From Clostridiales bacterium (lineage in GTDB: Bacteria > Bacillota > Clostridia > Christensenellales > Pumilibacteraceae): a DNA stretch of 64,000 nt. The stretch is from positions 1 through 64,000 of the forward strand of contig JAFLVD010000010.1 of assembly GCA_022508485.1 (NCBI GenBank), read 5' to 3'. Position 1 is the stretch's first letter, and each line of letters opens with the position of its first letter. Of this stretch, positions 21,887 through 31,918 are shown piece by piece. A model generated the notes under the pieces. It worked only from the letters and a program-made list of their open reading frames with translations, did no database searches and was not told the DNA's origin. The position numbers and the translations under genes were made by a program.

Positions 21887-22550
21887 GGCGCACCCCCTTT
21901 TTGTCGTTTTCGCCACGTAATTCGGACTTAGACCTAACCGAAATCGCCTCGCGAATCTTTTCGCCGTGAGCGGATGCAAAAGCGTTTGACATGTTTAGCG
22001 CGCGGTTTACCGCGCCGAGCGAAATCGTAGCATAAGTTTTGCCGAGATTCGCTTCGAGGTCGACGTCCCCCACCGAGCCTAAAACCGATCCGAAAAGGTC
22101 GTCGGGAAGCTTTTCGAAATAGCTCTCGTTTTGTTTTTTTACAGTCGCGCCGATAAGCGCGCCGTCCTTGTACGCGCAAAGTATAACAACGGTGCTGTCC
22201 CTGCCTCCGGCAGCGCTTTCCACTATAAACGCACCTGTATTAAAGCCCTTAGGCTCGCCGTAAACCGCAAGAATTTCCGCCCTGCGCGACTTGTGGTTCT
22301 TATTATAATCCACAATAGACACGCCGTATTCGTCCTCATTTAACAGCACGATATAGCCTTCCTTAAAAGCCGTCTCGTCGCTGTCGCACGCCTTTGCGAT
22401 GGAGTTAATCTTTTTGGCGGTATCCATGTCGAGCTTTGGCACGTATTTTGGAAAGAACATATTGCAAACGGCAAGAATTCCCACGCTGACGACGGTTATT
22501 GCGACGAGCACGGCTACCGCTTTTAATGCGTTTAAAACCGACCTGTTCAT
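21879..22550 (-). CDS. rnfG: Rnf complex subunit RnfG (FMN-binding)
   Basis: Position in rnfCDGEAB; N-terminal TM; FMN-binding-like C-terminus GKTYATISLGAVNRALN. Confidence 0.88.
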   Translation of the reverse strand: MNRSVLNALKAVAVLVAITVVSVGILAVCNMFFPKYVPKLDMDTAKKINSIAKACDSDETAFKEGYIVLLNEDEYGVSIVDYNKNHKSRRAEILAVYGEPKGFNTGAFIVESAAGGRDSTVVILCAYKDGALIGATVKKQNESYFEKLPDDLFGSVLGSVGDVDLEANLGKTYATISLGAVNRALNMSNAFASAHGEKIREAISVRSKSELRGENDKKGVRLD

Positions 22551-23641
22551 GACTTCACCTCGCCGCTTTTGTTCTTTTTACCGTGTTTTTCGGGCTTCAC
22601 GTAGCCGAACGGCTTTGGAATAATGTATTTATCGAGAAGAGGAACGACAAGGTTCATTATAAGAAGCGCAAACGAAAATCCTTCGGGCGAGCTTCCGAAC
22701 GAGCGTATAAGCGCGGTTATAAGCCCCACGCCGACGCCGTAAATTACGCTTCCCACAAAGGTATTGGGGCTTGTCGCGTAGTCTGTAAGCATAAACACCG
22801 AGCCGAACAGCAGTCCGCCCGAAAGTATGTGCGCCGCAACCTCTTTACCCATTTCGGCGCCCGTTATTCCCGACGGAACGACGTCGAAAAGGAAGGCAAA
22901 AAGCGCAAGCGATGCAACCGTGATAAGCGGCAGTCTCGGATCGATAACGCGCCGCAGCGACAGGTAAATAAATCCGATTAAAATTGCGATAACGCACGTT
23001 TCGCCGACCGCCGCCGTCGTAGTGTTGCCGAGGAACATATCGGTAAGCATAGACCCGGTTACGCTCTCTCGGCTTCCCAGCCATGTCGCGCCGCTCGAGG
23101 CAATATCGGCGCCAAGAAGCGAGCTTGTAAGATTAAACGCGCCTGCCCCACCGAATGCTATAAACAAAAACACTCTGCCGGTGCACGCCGGGTTTGCAAA
23201 GTTTCTTCCCAGTCCGCCGAACAGCATTTTTACGAGCACAATCGAAAATACCGAGCCGAGCGCGCACAGCAAAACGGTATCGAATGAAAAAACAATTGCG
23301 CCCAGCTTGTCGGTAACGTTCAATCCCCACATTTTTACCGTCATAACGGCAGGAAGATTAAGCGCGAGTATAACGGCGGTAACTGCAAACGAACAGTCGG
23401 TTACGCTCGAGTTTTTAACGCCCTCGCGAGTAAAGTTTTTGTTTACGATAAGGTTATAAAGTAGTTCTGCGGCAAAGCAGAAAATAAGACATGATACGAG
23501 ATTGATTATAACGTGGTAGCCGTAATATACCGTAGCGGCAATTACGCACGGTAGCAACGCGATAAGCACGTCTATCATAATGCGCCGCGACGAAGAAGAC
23601 GGGTTTGTAATCTGAGGAGAAGCCGACACCAGTTTTTTCAT
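22547..23641 (-). CDS. rnfD: Rnf complex subunit RnfD
   Basis: MKKLVSASPQITNPSSSSRRIMIDVLIALLP; SSGATWL flavinylation-like motif; MFLGNTTTAAVGET; ATG at 23641 overlaps rnfC stop. Confidence 0.94.
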   Translation of the reverse strand: MKKLVSASPQITNPSSSSRRIMIDVLIALLPCVIAATVYYGYHVIINLVSCLIFCFAAELLYNLIVNKNFTREGVKNSSVTDCSFAVTAVILALNLPAVMTVKMWGLNVTDKLGAIVFSFDTVLLCALGSVFSIVLVKMLFGGLGRNFANPACTGRVFLFIAFGGAGAFNLTSSLLGADIASSGATWLGSRESVTGSMLTDMFLGNTTTAAVGETCVIAILIGFIYLSLRRVIDPRLPLITVASLALFAFLFDVVPSGITGAEMGKEVAAHILSGGLLFGSVFMLTDYATSPNTFVGSVIYGVGVGLITALIRSFGSSPEGFSFALLIMNLVVPLLDKYIIPKPFGYVKPEKHGKKNKSGEVKS

Positions 23642-24933
23642 AGTCCCAACTCCTTGATTTTGCGTTTGCAAAGCTTGACAGACTGAACGATAGTGCGCTT
23701 TGCCGGGCAAGTATACGCACAGCAGCCGCACTCGATACAGTTAAGCGCACCGTACCTTTTGGCGGTGGCGTAGTCGCCGTTAAGCGTATAAGCGTCTATG
23801 TACATAGGCATTAAGTTCATCGGGCAGGCGCGTGCGCATTTTCCGCAGTTTATGCACGGCTTGGGCTGCGACGTATTAACGTCGTCCTCGCTTAAAAACA
23901 AAAGCGAGCCGGAGGTTTTGCTTATCGAATAGTTTAAATCGGGAACGGCAATTCCCATCATCGGTCCGCCCGAGATGATTTTTGCGCAGTCGCCTTCGAG
24001 TCCGCCGCAGTAATCGACGAGATCGCCGTAAAGAGTTCCCGTTCGCACGAAAAAATTGCCCTGATTTTTAATGTCGCCGCTAACCGTAACCGCGCGTTCA
24101 TAAAGCGGCCTTCCGTTAAGCGCCGCCTCGTACAGCGCGTACGCGGTGTGAACGTTACCCACAACCACCCCGACGTCGGACGGTAGTCCGCCGCACGGCA
24201 CCTTCCGCCCGGTAACAGCGTAAATAAGCTGCTTTTCCGCGCCCTGCGGATACTTGCTTTTAAGCATGGTAACGCGCGCTCTAATCCCCTTTTCTTCGAT
24301 TGCGGTATAAACGGCGTCTATTGCAAGCGGCTTATTATCCTCAATCCCCACGTCGAACTCGTCGATGCCGAGCACGGTCGCAAGCATTTGCGCGCCGAGT
24401 AAAACCTCCGCGGTACGCTCTCGCAGCAGTCGGTAGTCGCACGTTATGTACGGCTCGCACTCCGCACCGTTGATAATAAACCTGTCGACTTGTTTTTTAG
24501 GCGCATACTTTACATGCGACGGAAAGCCGGCGCCGCCCATTCCGACAAGTCCGGCCTCCTTTATGCGTTTTAAAAGCGCGTCCTTGTCCTTTAAATCCTT
24601 AATCGGCGGCAAAAACTTTTCGGCGTCTTTTCCGTCGTTTTGTATAACGACGTGATCGCACGCACCCGTTACGGTCTTTCGTTTTTCTATCGCTTTTACG
24701 GTGCCCGAAACGGACGAAAAAACGTCGGCGGAAACAAACCCGTCGGCTGCGCCTATTTTCGACCCAACGGATACGTAATCGCCTGCCGTAACAACCGCCG
24801 CCGCAGGCTTACCTATGTGCTGGCAGAGCGGAATATAAACGACGGACGGCGCAGGCACGTCGACAAGGAACCTGCTTTCGGTCAGTTTATTATGGGGGGT
24901 GTGAATACCCTTTTTAAACGACTTGATATTCAA
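23638..24933 (-). CDS. rnfC: Rnf complex subunit RnfC
   Basis: GGAGFPSHVKYAPKK; CINCGKCARACPMNLMP; CIECGCCAYTCPAKR. Confidence 0.96.
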   Translation of the reverse strand: MNIKSFKKGIHTPHNKLTESRFLVDVPAPSVVYIPLCQHIGKPAAAVVTAGDYVSVGSKIGAADGFVSADVFSSVSGTVKAIEKRKTVTGACDHVVIQNDGKDAEKFLPPIKDLKDKDALLKRIKEAGLVGMGGAGFPSHVKYAPKKQVDRFIINGAECEPYITCDYRLLRERTAEVLLGAQMLATVLGIDEFDVGIEDNKPLAIDAVYTAIEEKGIRARVTMLKSKYPQGAEKQLIYAVTGRKVPCGGLPSDVGVVVGNVHTAYALYEAALNGRPLYERAVTVSGDIKNQGNFFVRTGTLYGDLVDYCGGLEGDCAKIISGGPMMGIAVPDLNYSISKTSGSLLFLSEDDVNTSQPKPCINCGKCARACPMNLMPMYIDAYTLNGDYATAKRYGALNCIECGCCAYTCPAKRTIVQSVKLCKRKIKELGL

Positions 24934-25028
24934 TACTGCTCTTTTATATGTTTAGTTAAAACAATTATATCAAAATCAAGCACGTTTGTAAACATATTTA
25001 AAGAAATGGATTTTGATTTTTTGTCGGT

Positions 25029-25454
25029 CTACCGTTCCGTTTTATACGCTTGTTTTTTCGACTGTTTTTTGCTCTTGAATTTTTTAACGGTTTTAACCGT
25101 GTTTTTAATAGCGATACCGACGCCGAGCGCGGTCAAAAACACGCCGAAGCAAATTTTAAGAACCCTTCCGCTCGCATAGACGGTCGCAAAGCTTCCTGCC
25201 GCCGCGCCGAGCAGCGCAATAAGCGCTATCGGAATCGCGGACGCCGCCGCAACGTATCCGTTTTGTCTGTGAATGGAAAGCGCGATAATGCTCATCGGCA
25301 CAAACGCGATAAGGTTAATAGCCTGGGCAAGGTGCTGCTCTATCCCGGCGCAAAGCGTAAGAAGCGGAATAAGCAGCGTTCCGCCGCCCATTCCCATTCC
25401 GCCTATAAGTCCGCCGAGCGCGGACACTATAATAATAACGTGTTGATAACTCAT
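25029..25454 (-). CDS. TSUP/TauE-SafE family half-size permease
   Basis: GGLIGGMGMGGGTLLIPLLTL; 141 aa, about half a normal TSUP. Confidence 0.8.
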   Translation of the reverse strand: MSYQHVIIIVSALGGLIGGMGMGGGTLLIPLLTLCAGIEQHLAQAINLIAFVPMSIIALSIHRQNGYVAAASAIPIALIALLGAAAGSFATVYASGRVLKICFGVFLTALGVGIAIKNTVKTVKKFKSKKQSKKQAYKTER

Positions 25455-25942
25455 ACCGCCGCCAGCTTTATTCCCACCGCTATCATGATCACCGCAAAAA
25501 TAAACGACACAACCGTTCCGTTAAGCTTGTCGAGAATGAGCGCCCCTGCCGCGCCGCCGAGCGACACCCCTATTACCGCGCAAAGCACCGCGTTGGCGTC
25601 GAAATACCCGTTGGCAATATAAATAGACGCGCTCAAAATACATATCGGAAGTATTACAAGAAGCGCGGTGGCGTGCGCGCGCTTTGTGTCAAGTCCCGAC
25701 ATCGAAAGAAGGGGCACGCACAGCATTCCGCCCCCACCGCCGAAAAATCCGGATATGCCGCCTACGAGCGCGCTTCCGATATAAACCAATGTCTTGTTCA
25801 ATCCTTTTTCCACATAAATAGTTTTGCTCGGATTGGCAAAAAATAACCGAACGGACCGCACGGAACAAAAAACAATTATATATTCCGAACTGCGAGCAAA
25901 TAAGCTGTAAAATTTTGGGGTAAAATAAGCAATAAGGCGCAA
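25451..25942 (-). CDS. TSUP/TauE-SafE family half-size permease
   Basis: VGGISGFFGGGGGMLCVPLLSMSGLDTKRAHATALLVILP; true start probably downstream of the ORF start. Confidence 0.8.
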   Translation of the reverse strand: MRLIAYFTPKFYSLFARSSEYIIVFCSVRSVRLFFANPSKTIYVEKGLNKTLVYIGSALVGGISGFFGGGGGMLCVPLLSMSGLDTKRAHATALLVILPICILSASIYIANGYFDANAVLCAVIGVSLGGAAGALILDKLNGTVVSFIFAVIMIAVGIKLAAV

Positions 25943-25982
25943 AAACGTTTGCTATTTTATGATATATATATTATAATGTTAG

Positions 25983-28900
25983 ATGTGTAAAAAAATGAGG
26001 CACAGGTGGCACATGCGATCTATCAAAAGAGTAACCAATACGACAATCTTCACGGCGCTTATTTTGGCGCTCGCCCTGGCGTTGCTATCGGTAGCAATGT
26101 CGTTCGGCTTTAAAGGCCGTGCGCTCGCCGAGGATACTAAGGAATACAACCCCACGTCGGCAGGAATTTCCAACACCGATTTTACCGATACGTCGGGCAG
26201 CGTTCCTGCTTCCCCGTCCAACTGGACCGGTTCCGCTATCGGCGGTAGCAACCCTGATATTATTCACGGCGTCGTCGACTTAAATCCCACCGCATACGTC
26301 GGATCGGACAGCGGCAACGAAAAGCTTAAACTCGACCAATACGAGGAATATAAAACGGAGGACAAGCTTCCCAAAACCATTTTCGGATCCAATTCCGACT
26401 ACGGCGGAAGCGAAAAGGCTCTTTTTATTAACACCGGCAAGGGCGCGGAGGCAGGCTATGCATATTCCTCGTCCGATATGACCTTCGAGCCTAATGCGTT
26501 CTACCGCGTTTCCGCTTGGGTCAAGACCGGCGACTTTGCGTCCGACACCGGCGCAACCGTTAAGCTAACCGGCCTCGACAAACCCGTATCGTTCGTTAAC
26601 ATCAACACCGTCGCAAAGTTCGACAAGGTAAACGGCGCGCCCGTATTTACAAAAGCCAATCTTTACGGCTGGGCGAAGTACACCATTTACGTGAGGACCT
26701 CTTCTTCCGTTTCGAGCACCGTAAAGCTTGTTCTCGGTCTCGGCGACGCAGTAAGCGCGGAAGACGAAAACCTTCCCGTCCTTCCCCGTCTTGCGAGCGG
26801 CTATGTATTTTTCGATACCGTTAAGGCAGAGCGCATCTCGGCAAAAGACTTCGCTTTCGACACCGAAGGCTTTACCTACGAAGGCGACAATGTCTATGTA
26901 AACTCGACCGGCACGGCAAAGCTTCTCGATCTTTACGAGCTTAACTATATGACCGCCGAGGACGAAAACGGCAAGACCTACGAAATAGGCACCTTCTCCG
27001 ACGACGACGGTAACAAGCTTTGGAATATGAACGCAGTGTACGATCCCGACGCCGAGGAAGAAAACTACGTCGGTCCGTCCAATGCCTATATCTACAACTC
27101 CTACGTTCAGGCAGATATCGAAAACAAGGAAAACGGCTTTACTTCCAATCCCTGGGCGCCGCTCGGAACCGCCGAAGACAAGTCGCTTTACGATAACGAC
27201 CTTATAACCGGCACCAACGGCAACATTCTCGTTATCAGCACTTACAACGGCACCAAAAAGGAATTCGAACATTCCGCTCACGGCGTAGCCTCCCCCGACT
27301 TTACCATTAAGCGCTTCGGTTATTACCGCTTCGGCGTTTGGGTAAAGGGCGACAGCATAGAAGGCGGTACGGGTATTTCGTTAAGCGTCAAGGGCGAAAC
27401 GAACAACACCGCCACCGACAATAAGCTTGCTCAGTGGTATACCGGCCTTTCCTCGGGCGGCGACGCCGCAACGTACGGCTGGACCGAACACTCCATTTAT
27501 ATCAAAGGCTCTAACATTAACGACCTTACCGTTCACTTCGAGATGTGGCTCGGCGCGCCCGACAGCAAGTCGTCCGGCATAGCCATGTTCGACAACGTAA
27601 CGTTTACCGAGCTTAAATACAGCGAATACAGCAAGCTTTCCGCTTCCGGCGAATACTTCCTCACTCTCGACGCAGGCCAGGCGGACACCGGCGTAACTAA
27701 CGGAAACTTTGCTTCGGTCGGCGATCTCGACGGCGACGAAATAGAGTTCCCCCTGCCCGCAGCCGATTGGACGGTATACACCGCGCACGGCATTGACGTA
27801 CCCGGATTTTCCTATAACGAAGTAAGCATGGACGACGCCGTACACGGCATTCTTCCTATCGGCGAGTTCGATAAGGTCGCCGGCAAAATCGGCGCGCAGG
27901 ACCCTGCGACATTTGCAGGCGCACCTCTTTACAACGTGCTTGTATTATCTTCGCCCACCAAAACCGCATACTGCTACCGTTCGAGCGATCTTACGGTAAA
28001 CGTAGATACCGCGTACAAGCTGGAAGTGGAAATGGCGGTTTCGGGCGTTGCCGCCGACAGCTACGGGGCGACTCTCCTACTCCGCGGAAACGGCAACCAA
28101 ATCCTTTCCACGATAGAAAACATTAAGTCCACCGACAACACGTTTAAGACCTTCACCTTCTATATCGACGCACCGCTTGCGATAGACGTCGTAAAGCTTG
28201 AAATTTGGCTCGGTCTTAACGACAGAAACAACAATACTGAAAAACTGTCCGACGGCGTTATTTACGTAAAGAGCGTATCGTTTAACACCTGGACGGCAAG
28301 CGAAGGATCCGACTTAACCGCCGAGTACACGCAAATCCTTAACAAGTATCTCGCGGACGTCAACACTCCTGCGTACCAAAACCTCGATTACGGCGTTTAC
28401 TCGTTTAAGCAACCCGAGCTTTACTACTATGACTTCTATTCGTACAACACCGGCAAGGGCTACGCCGCGCCGTACAACTATTCAATGTACACGCATATTT
28501 CCGAGAACCTCATTTACGGCATATTCAATACGGAAAAAATGCAAAACATTCACCTCGACGGGTTTGAAAAGAAGGACCAAAGCGGCAACATGCTTTTAAT
28601 CTACAACACCCTTCCCAACTACTCCGAGGCCACTTACGCGCACAACCTTGCGCTCGTGTCCAACCTTTACTACCGTCTCGACGTAACGATTAAGGTCCGC
28701 TTGTCCGAAGAGGTACGAGCCAACGACGACAAGATAGGCGCTTCCATTAAGCTTACCGGCACGCAGAACGTATCGTTCGACAACATTAAGGATACTTCCA
28801 CCCTGCTCATGAAAGGCAAGGAAGAAAGCCGCGACTACGAAGCGTTTAAGACCTATTCCTTCTATATCGCGACGGGCAGCAACGGCGGAACGATGGGTCT

Positions 28901-29477
28901 TACCATAAGCCTCGGCGGAAAGAGCGTATCAAGCTATATCGAAGGCCAGCTTATCGTTGCCAACGTATCGCTCTTCCAGGTCAACAACACCGTTTACGAA
29001 AACGCGGTAAACAACAAGAGCGAATATGTAAAAACCGTAAGCCTTTCCGAGCAAACCAAAGAAGATGATTCCAACGTCGAAAAACCCGAAGGCGGCAAGA
29101 TCGACGGATGGGTTATCCCCACCATTATCTTCGGCGCGGCTCTCATAATTTCGATAATTATAATCGCGGCGGTAAGACTTCGCGACCACTTCAAAAAGAA
29201 GAAGAAAGTTGCCTACACTTCCGAATACGACCGCGCGGCGCTCAGTAAAGAGCTTGACAGACTCAAAGCCGACGAGGATAACGCCAATAAGTCCGCCAAA
29301 AAGCCGGACACCGCGGACAGCGATCTCGACGACGACATGACCGTTCCGAGCTTAGAGCCGCAAACGCCCGACGAGCCGAAGCCTACCGAGCCTGCAGAGG
29401 AACCCGAAGCCGAGACAGAACCCACTCCCGAACCGGAAGAGCCTTCTAAGCCCGAAAGCGACGACCTCGACGACTAA
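25983..29477 (+). CDS. Large surface protein with four CBM-like modules, C-terminal TM and acidic tail
   Basis: 1164 aa; signal/TM near N-terminus; four similar beta-sandwich-like repeats; TM WVIPTIIFGAALIISIIIIAAV then KKKKK and a Pro/Glu/Asp-rich tail. Confidence 0.75.
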   Translation: MCKKMRHRWHMRSIKRVTNTTIFTALILALALALLSVAMSFGFKGRALAEDTKEYNPTSAGISNTDFTDTSGSVPASPSNWTGSAIGGSNPDIIHGVVDLNPTAYVGSDSGNEKLKLDQYEEYKTEDKLPKTIFGSNSDYGGSEKALFINTGKGAEAGYAYSSSDMTFEPNAFYRVSAWVKTGDFASDTGATVKLTGLDKPVSFVNINTVAKFDKVNGAPVFTKANLYGWAKYTIYVRTSSSVSSTVKLVLGLGDAVSAEDENLPVLPRLASGYVFFDTVKAERISAKDFAFDTEGFTYEGDNVYVNSTGTAKLLDLYELNYMTAEDENGKTYEIGTFSDDDGNKLWNMNAVYDPDAEEENYVGPSNAYIYNSYVQADIENKENGFTSNPWAPLGTAEDKSLYDNDLITGTNGNILVISTYNGTKKEFEHSAHGVASPDFTIKRFGYYRFGVWVKGDSIEGGTGISLSVKGETNNTATDNKLAQWYTGLSSGGDAATYGWTEHSIYIKGSNINDLTVHFEMWLGAPDSKSSGIAMFDNVTFTELKYSEYSKLSASGEYFLTLDAGQADTGVTNGNFASVGDLDGDEIEFPLPAADWTVYTAHGIDVPGFSYNEVSMDDAVHGILPIGEFDKVAGKIGAQDPATFAGAPLYNVLVLSSPTKTAYCYRSSDLTVNVDTAYKLEVEMAVSGVAADSYGATLLLRGNGNQILSTIENIKSTDNTFKTFTFYIDAPLAIDVVKLEIWLGLNDRNNNTEKLSDGVIYVKSVSFNTWTASEGSDLTAEYTQILNKYLADVNTPAYQNLDYGVYSFKQPELYYYDFYSYNTGKGYAAPYNYSMYTHISENLIYGIFNTEKMQNIHLDGFEKKDQSGNMLLIYNTLPNYSEATYAHNLALVSNLYYRLDVTIKVRLSEEVRANDDKIGASIKLTGTQNVSFDNIKDTSTLLMKGKEESRDYEAFKTYSFYIATGSNGGTMGLTISLGGKSVSSYIEGQLIVANVSLFQVNNTVYENAVNNKSEYVKTVSLSEQTKEDDSNVEKPEGGKIDGWVIPTIIFGAALIISIIIIAAVRLRDHFKKKKKVAYTSEYDRAALSKELDRLKADEDNANKSAKKPDTADSDLDDDMTVPSLEPQTPDEPKPTEPAEEPEAETEPTPEPEEPSKPESDDLDD

Positions 29478-29492
29478 TCGTATACAAAACTT

Positions 29493-29530
29493 AAAACGCC
29501 TCTTAAGCGAGAAGCTCGAGAGGCGTTTTT
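29493..29530. terminator. Terminator after the 1164-aa gene
   Basis: AAAACGCCTCT...AGAGGCGTTTTT. Confidence 0.8.
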
Positions 29531-29560
29531 GTATGCCTGTATTCTTTTGGTTTCAGTAAA

Positions 29561-30286
29561 TCAATATCCGCCGTCGACGTGCAATAGCGCGCCGTTTATA
29601 AACGACGATTTTTCGTCCGCGAGGAACAGCGCGGCGTGGCTTACGTCCTCGGGCCGTCCTATGCGGCGTACGGGCGTGTTATCTACTATCTTGATTAACG
29701 CGTCGGGCGGAACGGTATCGTTCATTTCGGTTGCGATAAGCCCGGCTACGATTGCGTTTACGGTAACATACTCGCCCACCTCGCGCGACAGCGCCTTAGT
29801 CAGTCCGTTTACGCCTGCCTTAGCAGCGCTGTAAATTGTTTCGGTACTCGAGCCGCGCTCTGCCCAGAACGAGCTTATGTTTATTATTCGACCGAAGCCG
29901 AGATTTATCATGCCCGGCAAAAACGCCTTCGTGGTAAGCCACACGCCTTTTAGGTCTACGCCCATAACCTTGTCGAAGTCGCTTTCCTTATCGAATTGAA
30001 ACATATTTATATGCGCAATACCTGCGTTGTTGATAAGCGTATCGACAGGACCGTATGCTACCTTTTCCGCCATAGCGGCAACTTCCTTTGCGTTCGACAC
30101 GTCCGCCTTAATCGCCTGGCACGCTATCTCGTTTGCGGAAAGCTCGTTAACAATGTCCATCGCCTGCTTTTCCGACTTGTTATAATTGATTATAACGTTG
30201 TAACCGGCCTTGCCGAAGTCAAGCGCCATTTGCCTGCCGATTCCGCGCGAGCCGCCCGTTATAAGCACCGTTCTTTTTCTGTCCAT
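29561..30286 (-). CDS. SDR-family oxidoreductase, FabG/YmfI-like
   Basis: VLITGGSRGIGRQMALDFG; NNAGIAH; INISSFWAERGSSTETIYSAAKAGVNGLTKAL; YxxxK. Confidence 0.9.
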   Translation of the reverse strand: MDRKRTVLITGGSRGIGRQMALDFGKAGYNVIINYNKSEKQAMDIVNELSANEIACQAIKADVSNAKEVAAMAEKVAYGPVDTLINNAGIAHINMFQFDKESDFDKVMGVDLKGVWLTTKAFLPGMINLGFGRIINISSFWAERGSSTETIYSAAKAGVNGLTKALSREVGEYVTVNAIVAGLIATEMNDTVPPDALIKIVDNTPVRRIGRPEDVSHAALFLADEKSSFINGALLHVDGGY

Positions 30287-30340
30287 GTTTCCTCTGCAAA
30301 TAACGCCGAAAGCGATATGCTTCGGCGCAAAACTATATAT

Positions 30341-31918
30341 TTACTTTATATTATCGGGAAGGTCGTTTTCAAACAGTACCGTTCTTTCTTCCGCTATCTC
30401 GGTTAACGCTTTTACCGCTTCCACTCGCGAAGAAAACACGCGGATATTTTCACCGCTCATTCCACCGTCCGTCGCGCCTTTTTTAATATCATCGGCGCGC
30501 GAGCCTACCAAAAACGCATAGTCGCAAACGGCCGCAATATCTTTGCCAAGCTGAGTGTTGCATTCCTTTTCGAGCGCACCAAGCTCTACAAACCCGGGCG
30601 TTACGATAATCTTTTTTCCGCCGAACTTGCTTAAAACCTGCAAGGCGTTTTTGGCGCCCATCGGGTTTGAGTTGTACGCGTCGTCGATAACGGTTACGCT
30701 ATTGTTGGCGGACGGCACGAGGCAAAGCCTATGCTCGACCGGTTCGAGCTTACTTATTCCGCAAACTATTTTGTCGTGAGGCACTCCAAGCTTATCCGCA
30801 AGCGCGGCGCACACGCACACAAGCTCGGGTATATGCGCGCCGAGAAGCTTTGTGGTAACGGCGTGCTTTTCCCCACCGATATATAGGTCGAAGGAAGTTC
30901 CGTCGCAGCCGATTGTAACGCCGTCGTAGTAAACGTCCGTATTTTCGCCGACAAGGATTGTATTGCAGCGGCACTGTCTGTTTTTAAGCTCGCGGCTTCC
31001 CTCGTTGTAACCGTTCAGCGCGATAAATCCGTCCTCGGGCAAACTTTCCGCAAGCTCAAACTTGGTTTTTGCTACGTTCTCACGGGTTTTAAACGTTTCT
31101 ATATGCATATCACCGACGGCGGTTATTATGCCGAACGAAGGATTTACTAAACCGCAAAGCTCTTTTATATCCCCTACGTAGCGCGCGCCAAGCTCGGCAA
31201 TAAAGTACTTTTCGCCTTTATAGTTATCGTTTATCGTTTTGCATACGCCCATAGGCGTGTTGAAGCTTCCGGGTGTCGCAAGCACAGAGCCGAACTCGCT
31301 CAGCATGGCGCGAAGAATATTTTTTGCCGTCGTCTTGCCGTAGCTCCCCGTAATGCCGATTACCGTAGGCTTATACTCGTCAAGCTTGGCTTTTGCTAGC
31401 TTTATGTATTTACGATTGATAAGCTTTTCGAGCGGCGTAAGAATAAGCGTTGAAAGAATCGCGATAAACGGAGTAAGTATTCCGTACGCCGCCGTAAGCG
31501 TTTGAAAGTAAGGCGAGTAATATACCGCCCACGCAATTCCGGCGCCAACCGCAAGGTCGAGAATAAGAAGGAGTACGATTATGCGCTTTACCCTGCCGGT
31601 ATACTTTAAGGAATTGGCGCCGCTCTTTCCGCACGAGGCGACAAACACAATCGCAAGCACGATATAAAACGCCACGGCGCAGTAACGCGCATATTCATAA
31701 AACTCAAAACACCCGACGTAGACAATCATTGCGATAAACGAAAACGCCGTAAGCGCAATGTAGCGTATAAGCACGTCGTATTTAGTAGCCTTCCACCAGG
31801 CGAAAACACCCTTTCCTTTGTACCCTGAAAGCTGCAAAATCTTTATTATAGGCAATGCGGCGGCGACCGAAAGTCCAACCGAAACCGCTATTAAAGCTAC
31901 AGAAATGTAAAAATCCAT
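30341..31918 (-). CDS. murF: UDP-N-acetylmuramoyl-tripeptide--D-alanyl-D-alanine ligase (MurF) with N-terminal TM region
   Basis: GITGSYGKTTAKNILRAML; VEHRLCLV; VIDDAYNSNPMGAKNAL; ATG at 31918 overlaps the upstream stop. Confidence 0.88.
   Translation of the reverse strand: MDFYISVALIAVSVGLSVAAALPIIKILQLSGYKGKGVFAWWKATKYDVLIRYIALTAFSFIAMIVYVGCFEFYEYARYCAVAFYIVLAIVFVASCGKSGANSLKYTGRVKRIIVLLLILDLAVGAGIAWAVYYSPYFQTLTAAYGILTPFIAILSTLILTPLEKLINRKYIKLAKAKLDEYKPTVIGITGSYGKTTAKNILRAMLSEFGSVLATPGSFNTPMGVCKTINDNYKGEKYFIAELGARYVGDIKELCGLVNPSFGIITAVGDMHIETFKTRENVAKTKFELAESLPEDGFIALNGYNEGSRELKNRQCRCNTILVGENTDVYYDGVTIGCDGTSFDLYIGGEKHAVTTKLLGAHIPELVCVCAALADKLGVPHDKIVCGISKLEPVEHRLCLVPSANNSVTVIDDAYNSNPMGAKNALQVLSKFGGKKIIVTPGFVELGALEKECNTQLGKDIAAVCDYAFLVGSRADDIKKGATDGGMSGENIRVFSSRVEAVKALTEIAEERTVLFENDLPDNIK

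Noticed and set aside
26565-27281. 238-aa ORF antisense to the 1164-aa surface gene
   Set aside because: Shadow ORF; no RBS or family
29561-30286. Certain assignment as fatty-acid FabG
   Set aside because: SDR sequence also fits YmfI-like reductases and there is no fab cluster, so kept as FabG/YmfI-like
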